Shown here: in pieces, positions 8,276 to 14,867 of the stretch
Layout of the letters: the number at the start of each line of letters is the position of its first letter
Position numbering within the stretch: position 1 is the stretch's first letter
Assembly: GCA_963724805.1 (NCBI GenBank)
Contig: CAVRWA010000011.1
Coordinates: 124,001-188,000, forward strand
Length of the DNA: 64,000 nucleotides
Source: CAVQZA01 sp963724805
Lineage (GTDB): Bacteria; Actinomycetota; Thermoleophilia; Gaiellales; Gaiellaceae
Reading direction: 5' to 3'
Program-made: the position numbers and the translations under genes
Notes under the pieces: generated by a model
Databases searched by the model: none
The model's input: the letters and a program-made list of their open reading frames with translations, nothing else
Told to the model about the DNA's origin: nothing

Positions 8276-9409
8276 CTAGCGCTTCTTCGGCTTCGGCTTC
8301 GGCTTCGGTTTCGGCTTGGGCTTCGGCTTCGGGCCGAACATCGCGACCGCCGCCTTCGGCCCGTTCATCGCAACCTTGCACGCGCCGGTTCCGGTGCAGG
8401 TCCCGCGCCAGCCGAGGAACACCGACCCCGCGGACGGTCGCGCCACCAGCCGGAGGGCGAGATCGCTGTCGAGCGTCGCCGAGCACGTGGGCCCGCAGGC
8501 GGCGACGCCGGGAACGCCGGCGACCTTCCCGGGGCCGAGAGCCTTCGCCGAGAGCGAGAACTGCGGGAGGTGCTCGAGCCAGGGCGAATTCCGTACGTCC
8601 CACCACGCGCCGCTGTGCCCGTAGTAATCGTCGCGACTCACGTCCAGCACGGCGGTCGCGAGCGTGTCGCCGTCGTAGGTGTACGGATACATGATGTCGG
8701 TCGAGGTGTCGCATACGTGCCCGTCGTCGGGTGGCGGGCAGTCGTTCGGCGCGGCGGACGGGACGGCGCCGAGGTTGTGGATCAACTCGTGCATCGCGAC
8801 CCGCGCTAGCCCGCCGGCACGGCCGAGGTCGTCGTAGCAGTCCGACTGGAGGAAGAGGAAGGAGAACCCGAACTCGCCCCCGTTCATCGCCCACGTGAAG
8901 CTCGTGCCGCAGATGTTCGGATCGACGACGGGCCCGTCGTAGTAGACAAGTGTCTTCACCGACTCGGAGGTCGAGGCTCCCAGGTCGAGCACGAGCGCCT
9001 GGAGGTTGATCCCGAAGGAGTCGAGGTACTCCGTGCCGGTGTGCGGGGCGCGGACGAAACCGAGGTCGAGATCGCCGGAGGTCGTGGTGCACCCCGGGAA
9101 CGGGTAGAGGTCGAAGCGGGGCGTGCGGGTGGGATCCTGCCCGCGCCACCAGCTGTCCATCGCGCCGACGTCCGTGGCGATCGGCGAGGCGTCCCGGGTG
9201 AAGTTGTCGACGCCGTCGGAAGGGATCGCGTAGACGACGCGGATCTGGCGTGTCGAGGAGACCTCCAGGTTGGGCACGCGGTTTGCGCTCACCTCGTCCG
9301 TGCCGCACCAGGTCACCGGGGTCACGTCCGCGTGGGCCGGTCGGGCGAAGCCGAGCACGGCGGCTCCGACGAGGAGCGCGAACGCGAGGGGACGAAGGGC
9401 GACGCGCAC
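8276..9409 (-). CDS. Secreted metalloprotease-like protein with InlB-like repeat and Lys-Pro tail
   Basis: A 377-residue exported protein. A signal peptide ends near residue 27 (FARPAHA). The zinc-protease motif HELIHNLGAVPSA lies mid-protein and is followed by GHVCDTSTDIMYPY, where DIMYP resembles the Met-turn of metzincins. This arrangement recalls secreted actinobacterial proteins with HELxHNLGAV...DVM. About residues 300-358 look like one divergent bacterial beta-repeat (VFLGWRGTCTG). The end is an unusual run of about eight Lys-Pro dipeptides, encoded by a cttcgg-type hexanucleotide repeat at 8281-8330. GTG 9407-9409 follows a TACCGT box by 8 nt. The tail could bind polyanions or the cell wall; the substrate is unknown. 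Confidence 0.65.
   Translation of the reverse strand: MRVALRPLAFALLVGAAVLGFARPAHADVTPVTWCGTDEVSANRVPNLEVSSTRQIRVVYAIPSDGVDNFTRDASPIATDVGAMDSWWRGQDPTRTPRFDLYPFPGCTTTSGDLDLGFVRAPHTGTEYLDSFGINLQALVLDLGASTSESVKTLVYYDGPVVDPNICGTSFTWAMNGGEFGFSFLFLQSDCYDDLGRAGGLARVAMHELIHNLGAVPSAAPNDCPPPDDGHVCDTSTDIMYPYTYDGDTLATAVLDVSRDDYYGHSGAWWDVRNSPWLEHLPQFSLSAKALGPGKVAGVPGVAACGPTCSATLDSDLALRLVARPSAGSVFLGWRGTCTGTGACKVAMNGPKAAVAMFGPKPKPKPKPKPKPKPKKR
8279..8333 (-). repeat. Hexanucleotide repeat encoding (Lys-Pro)n tail
   Basis: Tandem CTTCGG units with two variant units (cttcggtttcgg, cttgggcttcgg) encode the alternating Lys-Pro end of the metalloprotease-like protein. The unit length is a multiple of three, so slippage would change tail length without a frameshift. 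Confidence 0.8.
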
Positions 9410-9417
9410 AGACGCGC

Positions 9418-9423
9418 ACGGTA
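9418..9423 (-). promoter_or_regulatory. -10 box (TACCGT) of metalloprotease-like gene
   Basis: TACCGT on the minus strand is 8 nt from GTG 9409 with no Shine-Dalgarno between; predicted leaderless. Confidence 0.5.
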
Positions 9424-9487
9424 GCGAGAAGTGGGGCTCCGTAGTTGCCCGAAGCCGCGGTCAGCAACCGGGCGGATGCCGCGAAGC

Positions 9488-9967
9488 ATGGCCATCGGGA
9501 CGATGTCGTTCGTGCGGCAGTGGCTGATTCGGATCGCGATCGCCGCCGGAACGCTGTTCCTGTTGATCCAGGCGGTCCCGTACGGGCGCAGCCACACGAA
9601 CCCACCCGTCACCGCCGAGCCTGCGTGGAACTCGCCGCAGACACGCGCGCTCGCGCAGAAAGCGTGCTTCGACTGCCACTCCAACGAGACGAAGTGGCCC
9701 TGGTACACGAACGTCGCGCCGATCTCATGGTTGACCCAGAGTGATGTCGACGGTGGCCGCTCATCGCTCAACTTCTCGGAGTGGGACAAGCCTCAGGACG
9801 TGAGCGCGGGCGACATCGCCGAGGCGGTCAACGGCGGGATGCCGCCGTGGTTCTACGTCATGCTTCACCCGAGCGCGGGCCTCTCCAAGAGCGAGAAGGC
9901 GCAGTTGGTCGCGGGTCTCAACGCGACCTTCGCGAAATCGCCGCCAAGGGGCGGAGGCGGCGGGTAG
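9488..9967 (+). CDS. Membrane-anchored haem-binding domain protein
   Basis: About 159 residues from ATG 9488 (alternatives 9431, 9476 and 9503; none has a convincing ribosome site). A single N-terminal hydrophobic segment (IRIAIAAGTLFLLIQAVPYG) anchors an extracytoplasmic domain with CFDCHSNETKWPWY, a CxxCH c-type haem motif in the context of the Haem_bd family, followed by PISWLTQSDVDGGRSSLNFS and PPWFYVMLHPSAGLS. The protein ends in a Gly-rich tail. These proteins accompany periplasmic electron-transfer systems, but no cytochrome partner is adjacent. It is divergent from the metalloprotease gene, and the GST gene begins 11 bases after its stop. Confidence 0.75.
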   Translation: MAIGTMSFVRQWLIRIAIAAGTLFLLIQAVPYGRSHTNPPVTAEPAWNSPQTRALAQKACFDCHSNETKWPWYTNVAPISWLTQSDVDGGRSSLNFSEWDKPQDVSAGDIAEAVNGGMPPWFYVMLHPSAGLSKSEKAQLVAGLNATFAKSPPRGGGGG

Positions 9968-9970
9968 CCT
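9965..9970 (+). promoter_or_regulatory. -10 box (TAGCCT) of GST gene
   Basis: TAGCCT overlaps the stop codon of the haem-binding gene and is 7 nt from GTG 9978. The GST gene may therefore have its own leaderless transcript. Confidence 0.45.
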
Positions 9971-9977
9971 CCACCGG

Positions 9978-10589
9978 GTGCGGCTGTACTCGGTGCCCAT
10001 CTCCACGAACGTCGAGCGCGTCGCCTTGGCGCTCGCGCACAAGGGCCTCGCCGTCGAGCACGTCGAGGTGCCGTACGACGATCGCTCCGAGATCGTGCGC
10101 CTGAGCGGCCAGGAGCTCGTGCCCGTGCTGGTCAGGGGCGATGAGGTCGTCTGCGACTCGACGGTGATCCTCGAGTGGCTCGAGGATCACTACCCCGAGC
10201 CACCGCTCTTCCCGCGCGAGCCTTCCCGCCGCGCGGAGGTCATGGTCTTCGTCGACTGGTTCAACCGGGTCTGGAAGCGGGCCCCGAACCTGATCACCAC
10301 CGAGCTCGAGAGCGGTGCGCCGGACGAGGAGGTCGTCGCCCGCCACGTGGTCGAATTGCGCGACTCGCTGGACGTGTTCGAGGCTCTGCTCGACGGCCGC
10401 GCCCACCTGTTCGGCGATGAGTTTTCGGTCGCCGACTGCGTGGCGTTCCCGTTCCTCAGGTTCGGCCTCCTCTGGACCGAGGACGATCCGTATGTCTTCC
10501 ATGCCGTTCTCCGCGACCAGCTGCGCCCCGACGGGCACCCGCGGGTCGCGGCCTGGATCGGCCGAGTCGACGAGCGCCCGCGCGCCTAG
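9978..10589 (+). CDS. Glutathione S-transferase family protein
   Basis: A 203-residue protein. The N-terminal thioredoxin-like domain opens LYSVPISTNVERVALALAHKG and carries the cis-Pro segment QELVPVLV and the CDSTVILEWLEDHYPEPPL element, where the Ser of DST normally binds the gamma-glutamyl group. The C-terminal helical domain contains FSVADCVAFPFL, close to the conserved N-capping motif. Actinobacteria usually lack glutathione, so the real thiol partner may differ. The start GTG lies 7 nt after TAGCCT. Its TAG stop and the stop of lysA share a palindromic CTAG. Confidence 0.85.
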   Translation: MRLYSVPISTNVERVALALAHKGLAVEHVEVPYDDRSEIVRLSGQELVPVLVRGDEVVCDSTVILEWLEDHYPEPPLFPREPSRRAEVMVFVDWFNRVWKRAPNLITTELESGAPDEEVVARHVVELRDSLDVFEALLDGRAHLFGDEFSVADCVAFPFLRFGLLWTEDDPYVFHAVLRDQLRPDGHPRVAAWIGRVDERPRA

Positions 10590-11803
10590 CCCGTTTCGCG
10601 CGCGAGCAGGTCCTCCGTGGTCTCCCGCCTGCGGATCAAGCGCGCGTCTCCCTCCGAGACGAGTACCACGGCGGGGCGCGGCACGCCGTTGTAGTTGGAG
10701 CTCATCGCGAGCGTGTACGCCCCCGTCGCGGGGACGGCGAGCAGATCGCCGTGGCGCGGCGCGGCGAGCGGCACCTCGCGCGCGAGCACGTCGCCCGACT
10801 CGCAGTGCTTGCCGCTCACGGCGTAGGTGGCGTCCGGCGGCGAGTCGGCGCGGCCCGCGACGAGCGCAGTCAGCAAGGCGTCGTAGAGCTGAGGGCGGGG
10901 ATTGTCCGACATGCCGCCGTCCACCGCGGCGTACCTGACGCCGCCGCCCGCCTCCTTGACCGAGCCGACCCGGTAGAGCGTCACGCCGGCGCGGCCGACG
11001 AGCGAGCGCCCCGGCTCGAGCACGAGCTGCTCGGGCTGCTCGAGCGACCAGCCGGAAAGCTGGGCCGCGACGTACTCCTCGACGCTCGGCACCTGCTCCT
11101 CGGGCAGGTAACGGACGCCCAGCCCGCCGCCCAGGTCGAGGACACGGGGCCGCCAGCCGTCGCAGGACTCGACGAAGGCCGCGAGCGCCTCGACCGCCGC
11201 GCGGGCCTCGGTCAGGCTCCGGAGCTGGGAGCCGACGTGGAGGTGCACACCGAGGATCTCCGGATCGCGTGCGATCAGCGCACGCGCCTGGTCGGGGGTG
11301 AGGCCGAACTTCGAGCCCTCGTGCGCGGTCCGGACCGCGGCATGCGTCTCCGCCGCGACCCCGGGCGTGACCCGCACGAGCAGCCGCGCCGCCCCGGCCG
11401 TGCGGGCCCGCTCGAGCTCGTCGGGCGCGTCGAGGACGACGAGGGTGTCTGCGGCGGCGGCGAGCTCGTCGTCGCTCTTGTTGTTGCCGTGCAGGACGAG
11501 CCGCTCGTCGGGGATCCCGGCCGCGCGCGCGAACGCGAGCTCGCCGAGCGTCGAGACGTCTGCGCCGAGCCCTTCCTCCGCCAGGACGCGCAGGATTGCG
11601 ACGTTTGCGAACGCCTTCGTCCCGTAGGCGATGAGCGCGCCGGGCGCCGCGGCACGGTAGGCCTGCGCCTGTGACCGCAGGGTCTTTTCGCAGTAGACGA
11701 CGAGAGGCGTGCCGAACTCCTCGGCGAGGGCAGAAGTGGTCACGCCGCCGAGCGCGAGCTCGCCCCTTTCGATGCGCGCGCTGACCGGGAAGAGATCGAT
11801 CAC
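10586..11803 (-). CDS. lysA: Diaminopimelate decarboxylase
   Basis: A 405-residue PLP-dependent decarboxylase (alanine racemase fold) catalysing the last step of lysine synthesis, meso-diaminopimelate to L-lysine. The PLP lysine is in IAYGTKAFANV near residue 63; HVGSQ, LDLGGGLGVRY and LEPGRSLVG are PLP and phosphate contacts; the C-terminal HCESGD supplies the catalytic Cys from the partner subunit of the dimer. SNYNGVPRPA completes the family signature. GTG 11801-11803 overlaps the cupin stop (GTGA), so the cupin gene precedes it in one operon. The TAG stop overlaps the convergent GST stop. Confidence 0.93.
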   Translation of the reverse strand: MIDLFPVSARIERGELALGGVTTSALAEEFGTPLVVYCEKTLRSQAQAYRAAAPGALIAYGTKAFANVAILRVLAEEGLGADVSTLGELAFARAAGIPDERLVLHGNNKSDDELAAAADTLVVLDAPDELERARTAGAARLLVRVTPGVAAETHAAVRTAHEGSKFGLTPDQARALIARDPEILGVHLHVGSQLRSLTEARAAVEALAAFVESCDGWRPRVLDLGGGLGVRYLPEEQVPSVEEYVAAQLSGWSLEQPEQLVLEPGRSLVGRAGVTLYRVGSVKEAGGGVRYAAVDGGMSDNPRPQLYDALLTALVAGRADSPPDATYAVSGKHCESGDVLAREVPLAAPRHGDLLAVPATGAYTLAMSSNYNGVPRPAVVLVSEGDARLIRRRETTEDLLARETG

Positions 11804-12123
11804 GTGAGCGCGTTGCTCTCGACCACGAGCGCGACCAGCCCGGCGTGGGTGCCGGCCTCGTGCTCCTCGTCGGCGTCCCAGAGCACCGCGTCGCCCGCGG
11901 CCACCTCAACCTGCTCGGCGTCGTCGCCCGCGACCCAGCCCGAGCCCTCGACCACGACGAAGAGCTGCGGCACGGCGGCCGCGTGCCGACCGATCGTTCC
12001 ACCGGGCGCGAGGATCGCGACGGCCACGTGCGCCTGCTCCGAGCGGATCACGCCGCGCATGGTGAAGCCGCTGCTGCCGTGCGCCTCGACGGAATGCTCG
12101 GAGAACTGGCTCAGGATCCGCAC
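11800..12123 (-). CDS. Small single-domain cupin
   Basis: A 107-residue cupin, a small beta-barrel that usually binds a metal or small ligand. The core runs from VAVAILAPGGTIGRHAAAVPQLF through VVVEGSGWVAGDDAEQVEV to GDAVLWDADEEHEAGT. The first cupin motif keeps a single His (GRHAAAVPQ), and the second has EEHEAGT, so at least two candidate metal ligands are present but the full His2-Glu-His set is incomplete. Its GTGA junction with lysA ties it to lysine synthesis by position only. GTG 12121-12123 has a TACGGT box 6 nt upstream on the minus strand. Confidence 0.75.
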   Translation of the reverse strand: MRILSQFSEHSVEAHGSSGFTMRGVIRSEQAHVAVAILAPGGTIGRHAAAVPQLFVVVEGSGWVAGDDAEQVEVAAGDAVLWDADEEHEAGTHAGLVALVVESNALT

Positions 12124-12129
12124 CGCACG

Positions 12130-12135
12130 ACCGTA
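12130..12135 (-). promoter_or_regulatory. -10 box (TACGGT) of cupin-lysA operon
   Basis: TACGGT on the minus strand lies 6 nt before GTG 12123. It is back to back with the leuS leader promoter at 12144. Confidence 0.4.
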
Positions 12136-12143
12136 GCAGGTGG

Positions 12144-12149
12144 TAGAGT
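12144..12149 (+). promoter_or_regulatory. -10 box (TAGAGT) of leuS leader
   Basis: TAGAGT is followed after 9 nt by ATG 12159 of the short leader frame. No clear -35 is visible. If correct, the leader frame is translated from a leaderless or nearly leaderless mRNA. Confidence 0.5.
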
Positions 12150-12158
12150 TTCCGCTCT

Positions 12159-12179
12159 ATGCAGCACCTTCTCGCATAG
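12159..12179 (+). CDS. Putative leucine leader peptide (6 residues)
   Basis: ATG CAG CAC CTT CTC GCA TAG encodes Met-Gln-His-Leu-Leu-Ala. Two adjacent Leu codons occur in six codons, one of them CTT, which is uncommon in this GC-rich DNA. The frame sits between a -10-like box and an intrinsic terminator upstream of leucyl-tRNA synthetase, the layout expected of a ribosome-mediated attenuator. It lies within an 8-bp stem (CTCTATGC 12155-12162 with GCATAGAG 12174-12181), so translation would melt that stem. No Shine-Dalgarno is evident. The peptide itself probably has no function. Confidence 0.55.
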   Translation: MQHLLA

Positions 12180-12183
12180 AGCA

Positions 12184-12226
12184 GGAGGCAACCGCGGCAG
12201 CGCCGTGGCGAGCTTCCCCGGCCTCT
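12184..12226 (+). promoter_or_regulatory. Candidate antiterminator of leuS leader
   Basis: GGAGGC (12184-12189) can pair with GCCTCT (12221-12226, one G-U pair), which consumes the left arm of the downstream terminator. A hairpin CCGCGGC-AGC-GCCGTGG (12192-12208) fits inside this pairing. A ribosome stopped at TAG 12177 would cover GGAGGC and favour termination; one stalled on the Leu codons would leave it free. Confidence 0.5.
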
Positions 12227-12243
12227 CTTGCGAGAGGCTTTTT
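12221..12243 (+). terminator. Intrinsic terminator in leuS leader
   Basis: A perfect 7-bp stem, GCCTCTC with GAGAGGC, closes the four-base loop TTGC and is followed at once by five T residues (12239-12243). Classical U-tract terminators are otherwise rare in the window. This one lies 20 nt before the leuS start rather than after a gene, which points to attenuation. Confidence 0.75.
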
Positions 12244-12250
12244 CGTCTCT

Positions 12251-12257
12251 GGAGGAG
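12251..12257 (+). promoter_or_regulatory. Shine-Dalgarno of leuS
   Basis: GGAGGAG is separated by five bases from GTG 12263. This selects that start over an in-frame ATG at 12140, which lies upstream of the terminator and within the leader. Confidence 0.75.
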
Positions 12258-12262
12258 AAGAC

Positions 12263-14698
12263 GTGGAGCGGTACGAACCGGCACAGATCGAAGCTAGGTG
12301 GCAGCAGGTCTGGGCCGAGGCGCGCGCGTTCAACGTGCCGAACCCCGAGCCCGGTGCGACGAAGGATGCGAGCAAGACGTACGTGCTCGAGATGCTGCCC
12401 TATCCGTCCGGTGAGCTCCACATGGGCCACGTGCGCAACTACATGCTGGGCGACGTCGTCACGCATTTCCGGCGCCGCCACGGCTTCGCCGTCCTGCGCC
12501 CGATGGGCTTCGACGCGTTCGGGCTGCCGGCCGAGAACGCGGCAATCCGTGAGGGCGGCCACCCGCGCGCAGTCACGGAGCGCAACATCGCCACGATCCG
12601 CCGCCAGATGGAGCGCCTCGGGTGGGCGATCGACTGGGACCGGGCGCTCTCGACTCACGAGCCCGAGTACTACCGCTGGACGCAGTGGCTCTTCCTCCGC
12701 TTCTTCGAGCGCGGTCTCGCCTACCGCAAGGAGGCGCCGGTCAAGTGGTGCCCGAACGACCAGACCGTGCTCGCGAACGAGCAGGTGATCGACGGGCGTT
12801 GTGAGCGCTGCGGCGCAGAGGTCGAGTCGAGGAGCCTGACGCAGTGGTTCTTCCGGATCACCGACTATGCCGACGCGCTGCTCGACGAGATGGACCAGCT
12901 CGAGTCCTGGCCCGAGCGCGTGCTGACGATGCAGCGAAACTGGATCGGCCGCTCCGAGGGTGCCGCGGTCGACTTCCGCGTCGACGGGAGCGACCTGACG
13001 CTGTCCGTGTTCACGACCCGGCCGGACACGCTGTTCGGTGCCACCTTCTTCGCGCTCGCCCCGGAGCATCCCGCGCTCGAGGGGCTCGTGGCGGGCTCGG
13101 AGCACGAGGCGGCGGTGCGGGACTACGTGCGCCATGCCGCAGCGCGCTCCGCGGTCGAGCGCGAGGAGAAGGAGAAGGACGGCGTCTTCACCGGGCGCTA
13201 CGCGATCAACCCGGTCAACGGCGAGCGCATCCCGATCTGGGTCGCCGACTACGTGCTGATGGAGTACGGGACCGGCGCGATCATGGCGGTCCCCGCGCAC
13301 GACGCGCGTGACTTCGCCTTCGCCGAGCGCTACGGCCTCCCAGTGCGGACCGTGGTCGTACCCGCCGACGGCGAGGCCGAGGCGGAGGGCGCGTTCTCCG
13401 CGCACACCGAGAACGAGCGCCTCGTCAACTCGGGCGACTTCTCCGGACTGCCTGCACCCGAGGGCAAGCAGGCGATCATCGCCTGGCTCGAAGAGCACGC
13501 GCTCGGCCACGCCAAGGTCGGCTACCGGCTGCGCGACTGGCTGCTCTCGCGGCAGCGCTACTGGGGCTGCCCGATCCCGATCGTCCATTGCGAGTCCTGC
13601 GGCGCAGTGGCCGTGCCGGACGACGAGCTGCCGGTGCTGCTGCCCGAGGTCGAGGACTACGTCCCGAAGGGCCGCTCGCCGCTCGCCACGGCGGAGGAGT
13701 GGGTGTCGGTCGAGTGCCCGCAGTGCGGTGGGCCGGCCCGGCGCGAGACCGACACGATGGACACCTTCGTCGACTCGTCCTGGTACTTCATGCGCTACGC
13801 CGACGCGCACAACGACCGGCTGCCGTTCGACACGGAGATCGTCGACTACTGGTTGCCGGTCAACCAGTACATCGGCGGGGTCGAGCACGCGATCCTGCAC
13901 CTGCTCTATGCGCGCTTCTTCACGAAGGTGATGAACGACATCGGCCTGGTCGGCTTCCGCGAGCCGTTCGCGCGGCTGTTCACGCAGGGGATGGTCTATT
14001 ACCGCGGCGCCAAGATGTCGAAGTCGAAGGGGAACGTCGTCGACCCGGACGAGTACACGGCGCGCTACGGCGCCGACGCCGTTCGCCTCTACCTCCCGTT
14101 CCTGGGGCCGGTCGACCAGGACGCCGAGTGGCAGGACAACGGCTTCGAGGGCATGGTGCGGTTCCTGCACAAGCTGTGGCGCGTCACGCTCGAGCAGGCG
14201 GCCCTGCCCGCCGGAAATCCGGGCGACGGCCCCCTCGTGCGCAAGGCCCACGCGACGATCGCGAAGGTGTCCGACGACATCGGGCGCCGCTTCGTGATGA
14301 ACACGCCGATCGCGGCCGTGATGGAGCTCGTCAACGAGATCGGACGCAGCGAGGGTGATCCGGGCGCGCGTTTCGCCGCCGAGACCGCCGTCTCGTTGAT
14401 TCAGCCGTACGCGCCGCACATTGCGGAGGAGCTCTGGCAGCGTCTCGGCCACGAGCGGCTCTGGGAGCATCCGTGGCCCGAGGCCGACGCTGCGCTGCTC
14501 GAGCACGAGACGTTCGAGCTCGTAGTCCAGGTGAACGGCAAGGTTCGCGACCGCTTCGAGGTCGCGGCCGATGCGCCGGAGGACGAGCTCGTCGAGCGCG
14601 CCAAGGCCTCCGCCAAGGTCAGCGCCCACCTGGATGGCAAGGAGCTCCGCAAGACGATCGTCGTACCGAAGAAGCTCGTGAACCTCGTGGTCGGCTGA
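12263..14698 (+). CDS. leuS: Leucyl-tRNA synthetase
   Basis: An 811-residue class I aminoacyl-tRNA synthetase that charges tRNA-Leu. HIGH-type HMGH is at residues 53-56 after LPYPSGEL, the KMSKS loop is at 584-588, zinc-binding Cys pairs occur (CPNDQ...CERCGAE and CESC...CPQCGG), and the CP1 editing domain lies between, with TRPDTLFGATF. The C-terminal domain has the bacterial QVNGKVRD end. GTG 12263 is supported by a strong Shine-Dalgarno and by the conserved start VERYEPAQIEARWQQVW. Expression probably depends on the leucine attenuator described upstream. Confidence 0.97.
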   Translation: MERYEPAQIEARWQQVWAEARAFNVPNPEPGATKDASKTYVLEMLPYPSGELHMGHVRNYMLGDVVTHFRRRHGFAVLRPMGFDAFGLPAENAAIREGGHPRAVTERNIATIRRQMERLGWAIDWDRALSTHEPEYYRWTQWLFLRFFERGLAYRKEAPVKWCPNDQTVLANEQVIDGRCERCGAEVESRSLTQWFFRITDYADALLDEMDQLESWPERVLTMQRNWIGRSEGAAVDFRVDGSDLTLSVFTTRPDTLFGATFFALAPEHPALEGLVAGSEHEAAVRDYVRHAAARSAVEREEKEKDGVFTGRYAINPVNGERIPIWVADYVLMEYGTGAIMAVPAHDARDFAFAERYGLPVRTVVVPADGEAEAEGAFSAHTENERLVNSGDFSGLPAPEGKQAIIAWLEEHALGHAKVGYRLRDWLLSRQRYWGCPIPIVHCESCGAVAVPDDELPVLLPEVEDYVPKGRSPLATAEEWVSVECPQCGGPARRETDTMDTFVDSSWYFMRYADAHNDRLPFDTEIVDYWLPVNQYIGGVEHAILHLLYARFFTKVMNDIGLVGFREPFARLFTQGMVYYRGAKMSKSKGNVVDPDEYTARYGADAVRLYLPFLGPVDQDAEWQDNGFEGMVRFLHKLWRVTLEQAALPAGNPGDGPLVRKAHATIAKVSDDIGRRFVMNTPIAAVMELVNEIGRSEGDPGARFAAETAVSLIQPYAPHIAEELWQRLGHERLWEHPWPEADAALLEHETFELVVQVNGKVRDRFEVAADAPEDELVERAKASAKVSAHLDGKELRKTIVVPKKLVNLVVG

Positions 14699-14724
14699 GC
14701 GCCTCGGCGCTCGGATAGGTAGAC

Positions 14725-14750
14725 GCGGGAACCGGGCTCCCCGACCCCGC
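14725..14750 (+). terminator. Possible leuS terminator hairpin without T tract
   Basis: GCGGG (14725-14729) pairs with CCCGC (14746-14750), and inside it CGGG (14733-14736) pairs with CCCG (14740-14743). No T run follows. A second palindrome, GAGCGCCTCGGCGCTC, overlaps the leuS stop at 14697-14712. The rest of the 169-bp gap before the permease shows nothing recognisable. Confidence 0.35.
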
Positions 14751-14867
14751 CCCACCAGCCGTCAGGCTAGGCCAAGCGGGCGCACGCATCTGTGCCGAAA
14801 CCGTGCCGGATCACGCACCGCGCCCGAGTTCCGCCGCGGACACCGTTCCGTAGGCGAAGATTCCGGG

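Noticed and set aside
5637..8809. Very long open frames on both strands across fbiC
   Set aside because: Products are Arg/Ala/Pro-rich and lack domains. They are high-GC shadows of the FO synthase gene, which has clear radical SAM motifs.
12181..12243. T-box riboswitch in the leuS leader
   Set aside because: GGCAACCGCGG looks like part of the T-box consensus, but the UGGN element that pairs with the tRNA acceptor end is missing and the leader is very short. The leader-peptide model explains the sequence better.
11906..14755. About 950-codon minus-strand frame across leuS
   Set aside because: It is antisense to leuS, with biased His/Arg/Leu composition and no recognisable motif.
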